Assembly: GCF_019703515.2 (NCBI RefSeq)
Contig: NC_059351.1
Location: forward strand, 21,529,001 to 21,593,000
From: Myxocyprinus asiaticus
Lineage: Eukaryota > Chordata > Actinopteri > Cypriniformes > Catostomidae
Length of the DNA: 64,000 nt
Reading direction: 5' to 3'
Part shown: positions 32,526-44,499 of the stretch, piece by piece
Layout: each line of letters opens with the position of its first letter
Position numbering within the stretch: the first letter of the stretch is position 1
Made by a program: the position numbers and the translations under genes
The notes under the pieces: generated by a model
What the model was told of the DNA's origin: nothing
The model's database searches: none
Seen by the model: the letters and a program-made list of their open reading frames with translations, nothing else

Positions 32526-32935
32526 CCCATTGTAGAATCAGCTCATATGAGTAATTTGTTCAGGAATCTGACTATACTGGTCGCGCTGTACTGTATGTTT
32601 CACACTGAAGATTCAAAAGAACCGACTCATATGAGTTATTTGTTTGGGAATCGGACTACACTAGTTAAGCTTTTTGTTTTGCGCTGTAGATTCAAAAGAA
32701 CCACCTCATACGTGTCATTAGTTTGGTAATCAGACTACACTAGTCGCTCTGTGTGTTGCACACTGTAGATTGAAATGAATCAGCTCATAAGAGTCTGACT
32801 ACACTGACTACACTGGTCACACTGTGTGTTTCATGCTGTAGATTGCAATGAACTGGCTCAGAAGAGTAATTTATTTAGGAATCGGACTACACTGGCCTCG
32901 CTGCATTTTTTTTTCGCTGTAGATTCACACTGTAG
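32526..32935. repeat. Minisatellite, five diverged units of about 80 bp
   Basis: The CTCATATGAGT-type block recurs at about 32542, 32625, 32704, 32783 and 32856 (spacings 83, 79, 79 and 73). Each unit also carries GGAATC(G/T)GACTACACT and a CTGTAGATT block. Units differ by point changes and small indels. The array starts exactly where DIRS copy 2 homology ends. Confidence 0.85.
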
Positions 32936-32939
32936 TCAG

Positions 32940-34383
32940 AAACTGCTTAGTAACATCTTGGCAACAACACTTAACACCGCAGTATTATGGTGATGAGTTT
33001 TGCATAAGCAAGCCCCACTCACATCTACCAATCTCACATCTACCAATCTACCAACAATTTTTTTATGGCAGACTCATGAATACAGTCATTAGCGAGTGAA
33101 AAAGATGCCTCCAGTTATAGGATCCCCAGGGTCTTTATCCTCTTGTTTTAGATTCTACAGCATGCTCTTACTCTGATCTTTATAAGACACCCACTCACAC
33201 CACAGCAACGAGGCAGAATTTCTGTTTGACTGTGAACTGATGCCTGAGTCTTCAGAAATCTTTTTATGATACTCCAGTTTCCCTCTTTTAAACAGAGAAT
33301 TCTCCTAGATGTTCTTGCTATTTTCTCTACTATTATAACAGATATTTAGCTTTGTGTGAGGAACATACAGAGATTTCCACACATTCAAACTTGGAGTGTG
33401 ATGTTGCATCTTGTCAGATTTGATATCAGAAATGCAAAAATTTTATATTTATGGCAGTATTATGGTGCTTTTTTGGAGGTTGACAGCCTCTGGTTTCAAT
33501 GTTCTTTCATTGTATATGAAAGAACATTTTCTTTTGTTGTTCATGAGGAAAGTCATACACATTTGGAATGACATGGTAAATGCTGATAACATTTTTATTT
33601 CTTTGTATGAACTATTCTTTTAGAGGAATTTAATGGTGCACTCACACAAACAACAAATGCCATGACAGGGATGACTTTTCCTTGGTCTATTAAAATTTCC
33701 AAGCTAAATCAACAAATGATCAAGGCCTGTATATCTGTTGTGGTGACGCTAGAAGATTGAAAAGACTTCAACCTACAGCCTCTTACAATACAGGTCACCG
33801 CGGCCAGAGAGACAAACAGTAAAAGCATGCACACCACACAAATCAAGGTCCATGTTTCATTATAGGGTCCATAGATTCATGGACTCTGACCCATCTGGTG
33901 CACAAAGGTGTAATTAAAGGTGGTATCTTATACCAACACAGCTCATGACTGTTGATCTACAGATTCAGCACCTTTATTCAACAAAAGCAGCATCTCTACT
34001 CATCTGTATTGCTCTGGCCTCCTCCTTGTCTACTTTCACTGCCTGGGGCTTGATCTCCTGTCACAAGCAGTTGTCACAACCAATTATTGTGTCTGAACCC
34101 TTTATGCAGATTTATTTATTTATTTATTTATTTATTTATTTTTTGCAGGTTTTATCTTTATTGTAGAGGTTTGGATTTGTTAAGGGTTGGACAGGTTGTA
34201 TGGGTAGGTATGAGTGAGGGCTGCATAAATAAACACATACACATACTATCAGAAATTAACTTTTCCATTTCTGGTCTCATAGAATCACGTTACTCTACCT
34301 ACATGATTTTGATTTATTATTTTTATGTGGCTGCACTTGTGATGCAAAGGACCGGGGTATGAATTCTGAAGAGCACACATGAG
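32940..34383. other. Non-coding stretch
   Basis: No gene seen. Contains a (TTTA)n run at 34110-34142 and a possible family B arm remnant at 33540-33625. Small open frames have no domain. Confidence 0.5.
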
Positions 34384-35228
34384 CAGGGTTGGGAGGGTTA
34401 CTTTTGTATTCCAAAAATGTATTCCACTACAGATTACAGAACAAATGTAATTTGTAATGTATTTTGTTAGATTACTCAAGGTCAATAACGTATTCTAAAT
34501 ACTTTGGATTACTTCTTCAGCACTGGTAGATTTTTTTCACTTATTTTGACTAAAAACTCTGCCAGTACATTAAGACAAAATACACATGTTAAAAATACAT
34601 TCTCTGAAAAACCTAAATATCTTATGCAGTGTTGTTTCTTAAACAAGATCAATCAAATTGATCTTGTTTTAACGATTTTTAGATATTTGTACTGGAAAAC
34701 AATACAAAAATTATTATCAAGAATACGATTTTTGCCCTAATATCAAAGGTCTTACTCGAAAAAAGAAATTATGATCCATAGTGAATTTTCTTGATAAAAA
34801 ATTATGATCGTGCCTGGTAACGTGCATTTAAAATGGCTAGAAATAGCATTTTAGCATAGTGTAAAGCTGATAATTTACACAAGGTTTATTTCTATTTCTT
34901 GTGCTCCAAACTTACTTCAAACTTACTTCTCTGTCTGCTCGTATGAATGTAACACATCATAAGAAAGTGTTTCACCATTGTTCAAATGCATTTTGGATCG
35001 CATCATTTATAATGTATACATTTTTCCATCTGAAAGGGCTAAATATTAAATTAAACAAATGACAATAAAATGCAAAGTAATCTCTTCAGTAATCAAAATG
35101 CTTTTTGAATGTAATTGTATTCTAAATATCAGTGATTTAAATTGTAACTGTAGTGGAATACAGTTACTTATATTTTGTATTTTAAATACGTAATCCCGTT
35201 ACATGTATTTCATTACTCCCCAACACTG
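34384..35228. mobile_element. Non-autonomous hAT-like element with degenerate 8-bp target duplication
   Basis: Left end CAGGGTTGGGAGGGTTAC at 34384, right end CATTACTCCCCAACACTG ending 35228, which are inverses of each other allowing a few changes. The 8 bp outside are cacatgag (left) and catacgag (right), 6 of 8 identical, as expected for an aged hAT insertion. Inner flanks on both sides are of TGTATTCCACTACAG / GTAGTGGAATACAG type, extending the inverted repeat. 845 bp, no coding capacity. Confidence 0.7.
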
Positions 35229-35569
35229 CATACGAGCCGAAAGTGTCATAGAAGCACCTCAAAATGACATGGTTTTGACAATTTTTCATCTCACATTTGT
35301 TTAGGGTAGGGATTAGGTAGGTTTAGGGTAGGGAGGTATAGGTTATATTGATTTAAAACTCAATATGGCATTAACCTTACAAAGATAATTTGTTTGGGAA
35401 AAAGTGTAACTTGCTTTTAGTGCCACACAGTGGACATTTCACCTCAATGCTGCTGTGGTACATGTTATAATCCACGTAATTTCATTTTGAACATTTTTTG
35501 TTAGAATCATAAAGTTCATGAGATCAGACTCAAAAAAATATACTGTGTAACCTTTTTATGCAAACGCTT

Positions 35570-36630
35570 AAATTTAAAGGTATACTATGCAGGATATCTC
35601 AATGAATTTTTCGTTTGAGATTAACAAAATGTCAAAAATAAACTGCGTTATTAAAGCCTTGCATGTTTACGTCATGTCCGTAAACAAAGAAGAGAAGTTC
35701 CGGCGACAGATGAGCTACTACTTGTAAGACTTTCTTTTTTCTTGGTGTAGCTAGTCATATCTGCATTATCCATCGTTCGAACCATGTTGGTTCAGCAACA
35801 TAGTGCTGTCATTAATGCCGTTATGCAGGGGGTGAAGTAAAAACATCCATGAATATTAAATTATAATTGCTCATTTACATGCACACCAGCAAACTGTTTA
35901 ATGTGTGAAAGCTGCCGAAGACACGAAAGCGGCATGTACTTACAGTAGATTCTTTGCACTGCAATAGGGTGGGTTTCCCTCAACATCAGACGTCTGGGTT
36001 CTCCCGACACACTTGAGGAAATGCACACTTTTCAAAAATATATAAGAATGCCACTTATGCATCAACATATAAAAGCCATATTCTCCGACAGATACCATGT
36101 GTGATAAAGAGCTTTCACTTAACAGTCTTTAATCCCTTAAATGGCTGCATTAGCATTTATGTGACGTTTCAGATCGCCGATTTCCGCAAAACCCCGGAGT
36201 AAGGCGTTTTCTTAAATGTATGTAAACATGGTCAAAGTGTTGACAGAATGAAAGATATATATGGAATTAAAGATATAGAAGCCTCAGTGAAGTCAAATGA
36301 AGTCCACACAGCAAACTAACAAGAAACTATGTTTCTATCCACAGGTGGAGAGCTATAGTTTTAACCACACAACTTTGCAATACTTTTTGCGAAAGTTCGT
36401 TGGAACTACGGTTTTGGGAAAAAACAAATCGTTGAACTATGATGGTAACGATGGAACTTACAACCATAGTTCGCTAATGGCGCTTTTGGGAAATGCACCC
36501 CAGAAGAGCAGTGCCGAAGCATGACTGACATAAAAAACATAACAGTGTTCCTCCACCAGTAAGTTGCAATTTTATTTTTCAACGCAGATGTCGATAGAGA
36601 GCCCACAATTCTGTAGTGTACCATTATTAG
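35570..36630. other. Non-coding stretch with a repeat end
   Basis: Starts with TTAAAGGTATACTATGCAGG, similar to the terminal sequence at 42851; no matching right end was found. A GC-richer patch with AGTTCCGGCG lies at 35695. No coding signal. Confidence 0.35.
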
Positions 36631-36636
36631 ATCATT

Positions 36637-37250
36637 AAAGGAATATTGCGGGTTCAATACAAGTTCAATAAGCTCACTCAACAGCCTCTGTGACATAATG
36701 TTGGTTACCACGAAAAAATAAATAAATAACTTGTCCCTCCTTTTCTTTAAAAAAAAGCACAAATCGAGGTTACAGTGAGGCACTAACAATGAATGGGGCC
36801 AGTTTTTGGAGAATTTAAAGGCAGAAATGTGAAGCTTATAATTTTATTAACACAAATAAATTCTGCTAAAACTTGTGTATTATTTAAGCTGTACAGTTGC
36901 TTAACGTTAACAGCTTTGCGTCATCATGGCAACTACAGTAAGTTGTAAAATTGGATATAACTTACACAGAAAAGGTTAGTAAGTACACTAAAATCATGTT
37001 AACATGCATATTGTTTACGTCTTGTGGCTACACTTTTGAAAAAGTGAGTATTTTAAAGTTTATGGATTGGCCTCATACTTCCATTGTAAGTGCTTCACTG
37101 TCACCTCGATTTTTGCATCTTTTTTTCTTTTTTTAAAGAAAACGAGGGACGAGTCAAAATTCATTTTTGTGGTAATCAACATTATGCCACAAATACTGCT
37201 GGTTGGGCTTAACTTGTACTGAAACTAGAATATTGCAAGAAAATTCCTTT
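36637..37250. mobile_element. Palindromic MITE family A, full-length copy
   Basis: The left arm starts AAAGGAATATTGCGGGTTCA and the right arm ends TTCCTTTA after GGGCTTAACTTGTACTGAAA. The arms are inverses for well over 150 bp, through the CTTTAAAAAAAAGC / CTTTTTTTAAAG and AGTGAGGCAC / GTGCTTCACTG blocks. The centre is about 250 bp, non-coding. The right tip carries a small insertion. Confidence 0.85.
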
Positions 37251-37667
37251 AATATGTTATACAAGTGTTTTAAAATATACACACTATCTAAACCATTTCA
37301 GTTTATTTTAGGGCTTCAGCTCTTTAGAGCTATAGTCACATCTTGCCCTGGTGTAAATCAAGAACACGTCCGTCATGGCTCACGTGTTTTCATTGATTGG
37401 AACATGAATGGCAGTGTTTTAATTCCTTGTTAATGTGATGCCAATGGCTGTGCTGTCCTGTAAAGTCTTGTAGCTTTTGAGAGATGATATCCATGGGGAA
37501 ATGTTGATTAATTATGTGGCAGAGATTTCATCGAAGAGGTCAAGTTTGAGTTGCTGTGTCACATTAACGTGTCAGTCTGTTTTTCATTAGAAAGTGTCCA
37601 CAGAGAAATGATAAGGCGAGGACGGAACATTCGGATATCTGAGTGGGAGAATTAAAAGACCGTTTTT

Positions 37668-38255
37668 TAAGGAATATTCCGTGTTCAAAACAAGTTAAGT
37701 TCAACTGACAGCATTTGTGGCATAATGTTGATTACTACAAAAATTAATTTAGACTCATTCCTCCTTTTCTTTAATAAAAGTAAAAATTGATGTTACAGTG
37801 AGGCACTTACAATGGAAGTGAGTGGGGCCAGTCCGTAAACGTTAAAATACTCACTGTTTCAAAAGTATAGTCACAAGATGTAAACAAAATGTGTGTTAAC
37901 ATGATTTTAGTGTAATAAAATCGCTTACAAACCAATTTTACAACTTTGTTGCCAAGAAAACGTAATGCTGTAAACCCTAAAATGCTAAAATTACACAGAA
38001 AAAAAAATTATGATTTAAACAACTTTACAGCTTAATAATACACAAGTTTTAACAGAAGAATTAATATTAAAGTGCTTTTATAAAACTATAAGCTTCACAT
38101 TTCTGCCTTTAAACCCTCCAAAAATTGGCCACATTCACTTCCATTGTAAGTGCCTCACTGTAAACAAGTCGAAATCAACATTGTGTGGTAATCAACATTA
38201 TGCTACAAATGCTGTCAACTGAGATTAACTTGTATTGAACAAGGAATATTCCTTT
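37668..38255. mobile_element. Palindromic MITE family A, full-length copy
   Basis: Cleanest copy: it opens AAGGAATATTCCGTGTTCA and closes TATTGAACAAGGAATATTCC. Long inverted arms include CAGTGAGGCACTTACAATGG on the left and the inverse (TTCCATTGTAAGTGCCTCAC) on the right. The loop contains a region running through AACTTTGTTGCCAAGAAAAC. It lies about 420 bp from the previous copy, same orientation. Confidence 0.88.
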
Positions 38256-38639
38256 TGTGTGGTCAGGTCAAGTTTGAAAACACATTTCAAGACCCCTGCA
38301 TTCTGTTCCCTTTTGTAGTCCTGTAACTATTTTGAACGCATCTTGTTCGAACCACTTCCTTATTATGAAATTTATGTGCAGAGTCAGGGACATACAGATT
38401 TCCCAATTCAATTTGGATTCACAAGCTCTTCATTTGATTGGATTTGGCTATTTTGTAGTTATAATGTTTGTTTTGCCTACATATGGAGCAATTTGACAAG
38501 TCTCAATACCAATGTTCATACCATATCAAATTACGAATTAATATATTTTTTTTAAAGTTACAAGTAATTATTCAAGACAAGTATAACAGTGAGTAGTCAG
38601 TCAAACAGCCATGGGGGGACCGAAATGAGGAAATAAAAA

Positions 38640-39090
38640 CTCAGCCTCCAGCAGTGCTGTCCGCTCATTCTGATACTCCTACTCCGTCTCCTGAGCCCCC
38701 TACTGCTCCAACTCCTCTGGCTCCACTTCCTGAGTCTGAAATCCCTTATCCTCCAGCGGCTCTGTCCGCTCCGCCTCCTGCCCCTGAGACTCAAAATCCC
38801 TGCGGCTCTGCCCGATCCATCTCCGGCTACACCTTCTGAGTCTCAAGTCCCTGCTCCTCCTGCGGCTCTGCCAGCTCCACCTCCGGATCCACCTCCTGAG
38901 ACTCAACTCCCTGAACCACCAGTGGCTCCACCCCCTGTGGCTCTGCCACAAGCAGCTCTGCCCCCAGACCCTCTGCCAGTTCCATACTGGTCTCCTGGTC
39001 CTCCGCCTGTTGCCTTCCTGGATCCACCTCCTAAACCTCCTGGACCCTTCCTTTTTGGCTTTGGGAGCCACCCTTTGAGGAGAGGGGTTC
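38640..39090 (+). pseudogene. Proline-rich coding remnant upstream of an LTR
   Basis: Plus-strand frames encode strongly Pro/Ala-rich sequence (for example PPTAPTPLAPLPESEIPYPP, then after a frame change PVALPQAALPPDPLPVPYW and PFLFGFGSHPLRRG). Loosely tandem Pro-rich modules recur, based on CTCCTGCGGCTCTGCC-like DNA. It leads directly to a purine-rich tract and the LTR at 39091, so it is most likely the C-terminal end of a retroelement polyprotein, with the rest missing. The minus-strand frames at 38597-39130 are shadows of this composition. Confidence 0.5.
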
Positions 39091-39412
39091 TGTCATGCTC
39101 TACCCAGTTTCTGTCTGTCACTCTCTCCACAAACTACATTTCCCTGAAGCACCCCCCCAGACTTCTAACTACACACACCTGTTCCTAATTCCTTTTTCAT
39201 CATTGTCGTGTGTGTGTGTATATACCCTCTGTTTCAGTTTTTCCAGGTCATTTCTTGTCCTTGTTACCCTAATAAGCCTGTAGTGTTTTGTTGCTTTATC
39301 TTCTGAGTTAATAACCTTCCTTGTGAATCATCATTTTGCTTATTAAAAAAATCTGCATCTAGATCCACTCTCTCTCGTCTCATCTCGTCTCGTCCCTCCA
39401 ACAAGCATTACA
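39091..39412 (+). mobile_element. LTR of an unnamed LTR retrotransposon (3' end only)
   Basis: Starts TGTCATGCTCTACC right after a GAGGAGAGGGG purine tract and ends AAGCATTACA, the same arrangement as the 3' end of the chromovirus at 24619-25011. AATAAG/TTATTAAA poly(A)-like signals lie at 39270-39345. No 5' LTR occurs in the window and no target duplication can be matched, so the element is 5'-truncated. Confidence 0.6.
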
Positions 39413-39526
39413 TGATCACATTTCTACATACATACATACATATATATATATATTATAAACAAAAGTACTTGATCTAGTGTGAATGGGAAAACAAATTAAA
39501 TTTTCTTTTTTAGCAGAAAAAAATTG

Positions 39527-39534
<8 letters not shown>

Positions 39535-39606
<72 letters not shown>
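39535..39606. repeat. (TA)n microsatellite
   Basis: About 35 TA repeats, the longest in the window. Confidence 0.95.
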
Positions 39607-39609
<3 letters not shown>

Positions 39610-39610
<1 letters not shown>

Positions 39611-41525
39611 TATATATTCTGATTAGAATTTGGTAACACTTTACAATAAAGATATATTTGTTAAAATAAGGTAATGCCTTCAGTATCATGCACCAACAAT
39701 GAATATTATTTTTAACTACATTTATTAATTTATGAGAATTCAATTGTTGGGTCATGTTAGTTCACACTGCACTAACTAACATTAACGTATGCAGCTTTTA
39801 ATTAAAATATATGTTCATTATTAGTTCATTTTAACTAATATATTGTAGTTGCTGTAACTAATGTTAACGAATAGAACCTTAGTGTAAGTGTTACCTAGAA
39901 TTTTGTACTACACATATAAAAATGTGAATACTCCTTTAAAATATTTGTAAAACAAATACACGTTTACATTATTATTATTATTATTATTATTTTATAAAAC
40001 GTTTATATTTAAATTTAAATATATTTCAGCTTTTGAAAGACTCAAAGAGATTCAAAAGTTCACTTTCATTTGGTTTGGATGAGCTATCCCTTTTATAACA
40101 GATTTTTGGATTTAGATGGGGCTGTCATGAGATTTTGTCAACACAAGTCATACTCCTTTTGTGGAATTACTGAAACCTTTAAATTCTTTCTGTTCAATCT
40201 CCTTGACTCTTTTCCTCCTATGTGTTCTCTCCTACTTTGTATGCATGCTCATATCTCTACAGTGCTAGCATCACAGTGTCAGCGTTTTAGTGTTAACTTT
40301 GTGTCCTGCTTTGACTTGCGTGCCGCTGTTAACAGGCTAGTTTCTGCTCACAGGGATGCTGTCAGAGTCATTGCACCTGTAGTGCCCCTGCCCCGACAGC
40401 ATCTCGATACCTCACAATACACCTGCCAATATGTACTGCACACAGATAAATTGAGCTTAGCTCTAGCATCTTATCGAGTTATAAAGATCTGACATGGATT
40501 AGTTTCAAGTTCTTTTTTTTTTTTTTTTGTGCTTATATGGATTGTCTTAGGAGTGTTGTAGTGGGCAGGACTGGGAATCAAGACTTTTAACCATAAATGC
40601 CAAATTAGCAACAGTATTGTTAACCTTCGAACATGAATGTCACAAAATAGGACATTAGTTTGTGACTATTTTATGTGAACTCAATGTAGCCGTAACGTTC
40701 AGGCAAGTGTTTAAAGATAGGGATTTTCTTAGCTGTACTGTGGCAGTACCATGATACAGTTATAGTATCAGATGGTAATATCAAAGTACTTTGATATATA
40801 CCATGGTGGATGATCTGTCATTTTACATGTGCAAAATAATCATGGTATATGTAGTCTCAACCTATGAATGGTTTATTTATTGTTGTCTCTGTATATTAAG
40901 GTGTATATTCTCAAGATATGAGAAAGTATTTTAAAATCGAAAAAATGACACATTTCAGCTGTAAAATGGGGATGACATTTCCAAAAAGCAAAACAAACAT
41001 AGAAATGTATTTTCCTTTTCTGCTCTGGTATCATGTTTTACCACACATATATTAATATTTTAATGTCATCTTTTGAAGAGTATAAGGAGCTAAATGACGC
41101 CACGACTCATGCTTCAAAACCCACTTTATCCACTAAAATCCTCTGGCTAATTACCACAGCATAGATTACTCTTCAAATATATTTACGGCCAAAGTATATT
41201 TCAGTTGTCCGCTCCACGCACAGTATGTGTGACGCAAATTACGTCATCTGCAGAGCCACGCTCCTTGACTGCGCGCCTCCTAGATTTTCTTTACCGGCGC
41301 ACGAGGCTCGGCTGTGTGCGTCGCTGAAGCATTCGTCTGCTATTGACTGTACTAAAAGAGTATCACAAAGAAGTTGTAGTGGGCATGCATCAAACACGTT
41401 CATATTCACTCAAGGTCAGAAGAGTATACTCACAAAGGCAACACGGTCGACCAGGCACGAGCTGATCCGGAACGCTCAAAAACGAAGTATACCTGGGCCT
41501 TTACTGATACACACAACTCACGTGC
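39610..41525. other. Non-coding stretch
   Basis: 39640-39895 belongs to a common GGTAACACTTTACAATAA / GCACTAACTAACATTAAC repeat. A 140-codon open frame at 40070-40492 has no recognised domain. 41180-41500 is a GC-richer patch whose ends (AAAGTATATTTC, GAAGTATACC) could be diverged inverted repeats of another small element. Confidence 0.4.
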
Positions 41526-41960
41526 AGATAAACATCTTTTCTAATCTACTTTCTTTTTCTTTCTTCCTTTAGTTCTTTCCCCCTTTCTTCCTTCCTTTTT
41601 ATTGTCCTTATGACTTCATTCCTTCCTTTTTCCATTTTCCTTCCTTTCTTTCTTTCTTTCTTTCTGTATTTCCTTTATTTTCCGTTCCTTCATGTCCATC
41701 CTTCCTTCCTATTTTCCTTATGACTTCCTTCCTTCAAATTAAATTTTCAATACATTTTTACATCACTTTTTTTTACAATACACTGCATATTCTTTTACAG
41801 TAATTCTCTTTCTTCCCTTTCTTGCATAATTCTTCCTTCTTTCCTTCCTTCAAATTTAATTTCCATTTAATTTTTATATCACTTTTTTTTTTTTTTTTAC
41901 AACACACTGTATATTTTTTACAATACTTCTCTTTCTTATCCTTCCTTCCTCTCTTTCACT
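41526..41960. repeat. Polypyrimidine (CTTT/CTTCC) low-complexity tract
   Basis: Over 400 bp strongly enriched in C and T on the plus strand, made of CTTT, CTTC and TTCCTTCC units. It includes two similar sub-blocks (about 41740-41790 and 41850-41910), each with TTCAAATT(T/A)AATTT..CATCAC-like cores followed by poly-T. Confidence 0.8.
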
Positions 41961-42850
41961 CTCTCTCTGAACTTCTAAAGTTAACAAGTGAAGTAAATAA
42001 TGTTAGCCTAAAGTTAGCTTGCTATCTGCTATCAGTGGTTGTTGTGATTTAAGTCCCTTTTCACACCATTTCCTTTTTTATCAAGAAGAGTCTTGCAGAC
42101 TGGACCTCAGTCTCTACAAAAAGGTCCTGGACCTTTTAACTCTTTACCTTCAATTCAGATTGCAAGCTTACTACTCTGGTATTATATTTCGAAGTATGTA
42201 TAAAGTCATGTAAATTTCTATACTTAATATACATTTTTCAAGCAGTACTTTACCTTCCGTACTTTCGTAGTAGAAGTATACATCTTAGTTTTCAGCCGTG
42301 CGTTCAGCAGGAAATAACTGATCAGATCGTAAGGTAAACTTTCCCCCCAGGAAATGTTTTTGTTAGGACTGCTCCAAATAAATAGCCAATTTCTGATTAA
42401 TGTTTCTCTTCCCTCTTTTGCAGCTCTTATAGGTGGAAGCTTTAGAAGAACCATTAGCTTCAACATCATGATAAAATGTTTCCACATGTTGGAGGTTTTT
42501 CCTGCTCCATGTTTCCCCGCCCTGTGCGACTCTGAGACTTTTTTCCCGTCAGCACATTATGAAATATTAGTGGGATGTCTGCTGAGGAGCCTAGGTGCGA
42601 TGAAATATGGGACGAGTCTGCGTGTTTGTGTGCTTCTACTGCTTTGGAAAGTAAATCCCCAGCCTTTTACATTTCATATTTAAAACATTGACAAAACCTG
42701 CTGTGATATGTATTTCCATATGGAACCTCAAAGTCAACATAAAATAAAAATCGACCCTATTTATTTTTTTTTTCTCAATACATTCCTGGTCTAACTTTGC
42801 ATGATTCTCAAGTGCATGTTATTCCAAAGATTAATAAAAAAAGTTTGTCT

Positions 42851-43558
42851 TTAAAGGTGCACTAAGTAAGATTTTAGCTGGATCTTTCTCATACTGTCAG
42901 TCATAGTAGTACTTCTGGTTTTGAACTCTATACTGACACCCATCATCCTGGATACTGTAAGTTTGTTTACAAAATGCTGCCTCTTTACACAGTATATGTT
43001 TGTTTATGATTGTTTTTTTGTTTCTTTTAGTCTATGTTTTTATCCATCTCATAATGCACACATTCCCATAATGGACATTCTTATATCCAATCGAAACAAA
43101 TTTGCACGCATTGTTGCATGCTAGACTGTGCAGCCGCAGCTCGCAAGCTTCCTGCCCTGGCTGAACACCGCCATGTGCTTGTGCTTGCTGTTCAGTGACT
43201 CGGGCTCCATTGTTTATTGTGTTTGTTGTTTTATTGTTTGGTTTGCTTGTATCTTTTCATGTACTTTTATGATTGAGCCTTGGCTGAAAGCACTATATAA
43301 AGTAAGCATGTTATTAATATTAGTTATTATTAGTGGTAGTAACTCATTCAGTTGCATGATACAGGTTGTCATGTGCTGTCAACATGGCAGGTGGCCCGCT
43401 CCATGTAAAATTAAACAGCTTTTATTTGGTTTCTGATATGACTGGAGTCCTCATCTATTGTGAGTGTACATCCTTTTCAGCATATTTCTAATAAATTCTG
43501 TTCATGTCTTTGTTTAAAACTTTTTTTTTTAATTAGCAAAAACTTACTGCACCTTTAA
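42851..43558. mobile_element. MITE-like element with TTAAAGGTGCA..TGCACCTTTAA ends
   Basis: The left tip TTAAAGGTGCACTAAGTAAG is the inverse of the right tip AACTTACTGCACCTTTAA apart from about two changes. Terminal TTAA on both sides could be a piggyBac-type target duplication, or a TTA/TAA duplication of the Harbinger type. 708 bp; open frames inside have no domain. Confidence 0.5.
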
Positions 43559-43963
43559 GTTTATCACAATGTAACAAAATGAGATGTTAGGCAGAATGTT
43601 AGCCTCATTTTGCACGTCTTTACTATAAATATATTATGTGCTTTGAGGCATTTACACATCAGTCTGTATGAATTTTACTAGAAACCTGATGAAAATGAAC
43701 AGGCATATGGTATGCCAAGGTGTCTTTTCATAAGCCGAATTGTTAGAAAATTATGCAAATTTTTGAGGTTAAGAGGGCCCCGAACAGGGCCAATGATTTT
43801 GCTAAAGAGACATATTTTAGTGGCATTAACAACGGAAAATAAATGTCTGTCAAACATTTGTTAATATTATTAATAACAGTAAAAAGATCTGTTATAAATA
43901 GATAGAGGCCATTATATAAATGTATATGATATTTTAGTTGCTTTTTTAAATTATATTTATATA

Positions 43964-43964
<1 letters not shown>

Positions 43965-44006
<42 letters not shown>

Positions 44007-44187
44007 GGGTTTGTGGGTGTGGGTGTGTGTGTTTTGTAAAATTGCTAAATAATGCTTTAATTTATACATAAATAAAATACAGAATTTTCCTGTAAATACA
44101 TAAATGGTGTTTGTTTAAATGGCATATTTACAACACCACTCAATGGATGGATGGATAGATGCCAATATATATGCCAATATATACAAA

Positions 44188-44255
<68 letters not shown>

Positions 44256-44365
44256 GGGTTTGTGGTGTGGGTGTGGGTGTGTGTTTTGTAAAATTGCTAA
44301 ATAATGCTTTAATTTATACATAAATAAAATACAGAAATGGTGTTTGTTTAAATGGCATATTTATA
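43965..44365. repeat. Tandem duplication, each unit with a (TG)n tract
   Basis: Units at about 43965-44132 and 44192-44363 each contain a (TG)n run (about 43966-44003 and 44192-44253), then GTTGGGTTTGTGG, GTGTGTTTTGTAAAATTGC, TTTAATTTATACATAAATAA and GGTGTTTGTTTAAATGGCAT. The non-TG parts are nearly identical, so this is a recent duplication of about 230 bp. Open frames through it are artefacts. Confidence 0.9.
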
Positions 44366-44499
44366 CACATATGTGTATCTGTAAATCAATAAATCCATAA
44401 ATGGCATATTTACAGCCCTACACTAGATAACATGCTAATATGCTCAGAACAGTTGCATGCTTGAATATTTCTCAATTTGTTTTGCTTTAATATTTAAAG

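Noticed and set aside
32526..32935. CRISPR or terminal-repeat array
   Set aside because: The ~80-bp units are contiguous and similar throughout, without unique spacers; a diverged minisatellite.
38597..39130. Arg/Trp/Ser-rich minus-strand open frames of up to 123 codons
   Set aside because: They are the antisense reading of the proline-rich plus-strand tail (CCT/GGA composition) and have no independent support.
40070..40492. 140-codon plus-strand open frame
   Set aside because: Longest frame outside the transposons, but no domain, no codon-usage contrast I can defend and no paralogous copy in the window; chance length is plausible in AT-moderate DNA.
43743..44321. Two similar open frames beginning MYKLKHYLAILQNT
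   Set aside because: The similarity comes from the tandemly duplicated TG-tract segment; the frames read through (CA)n.
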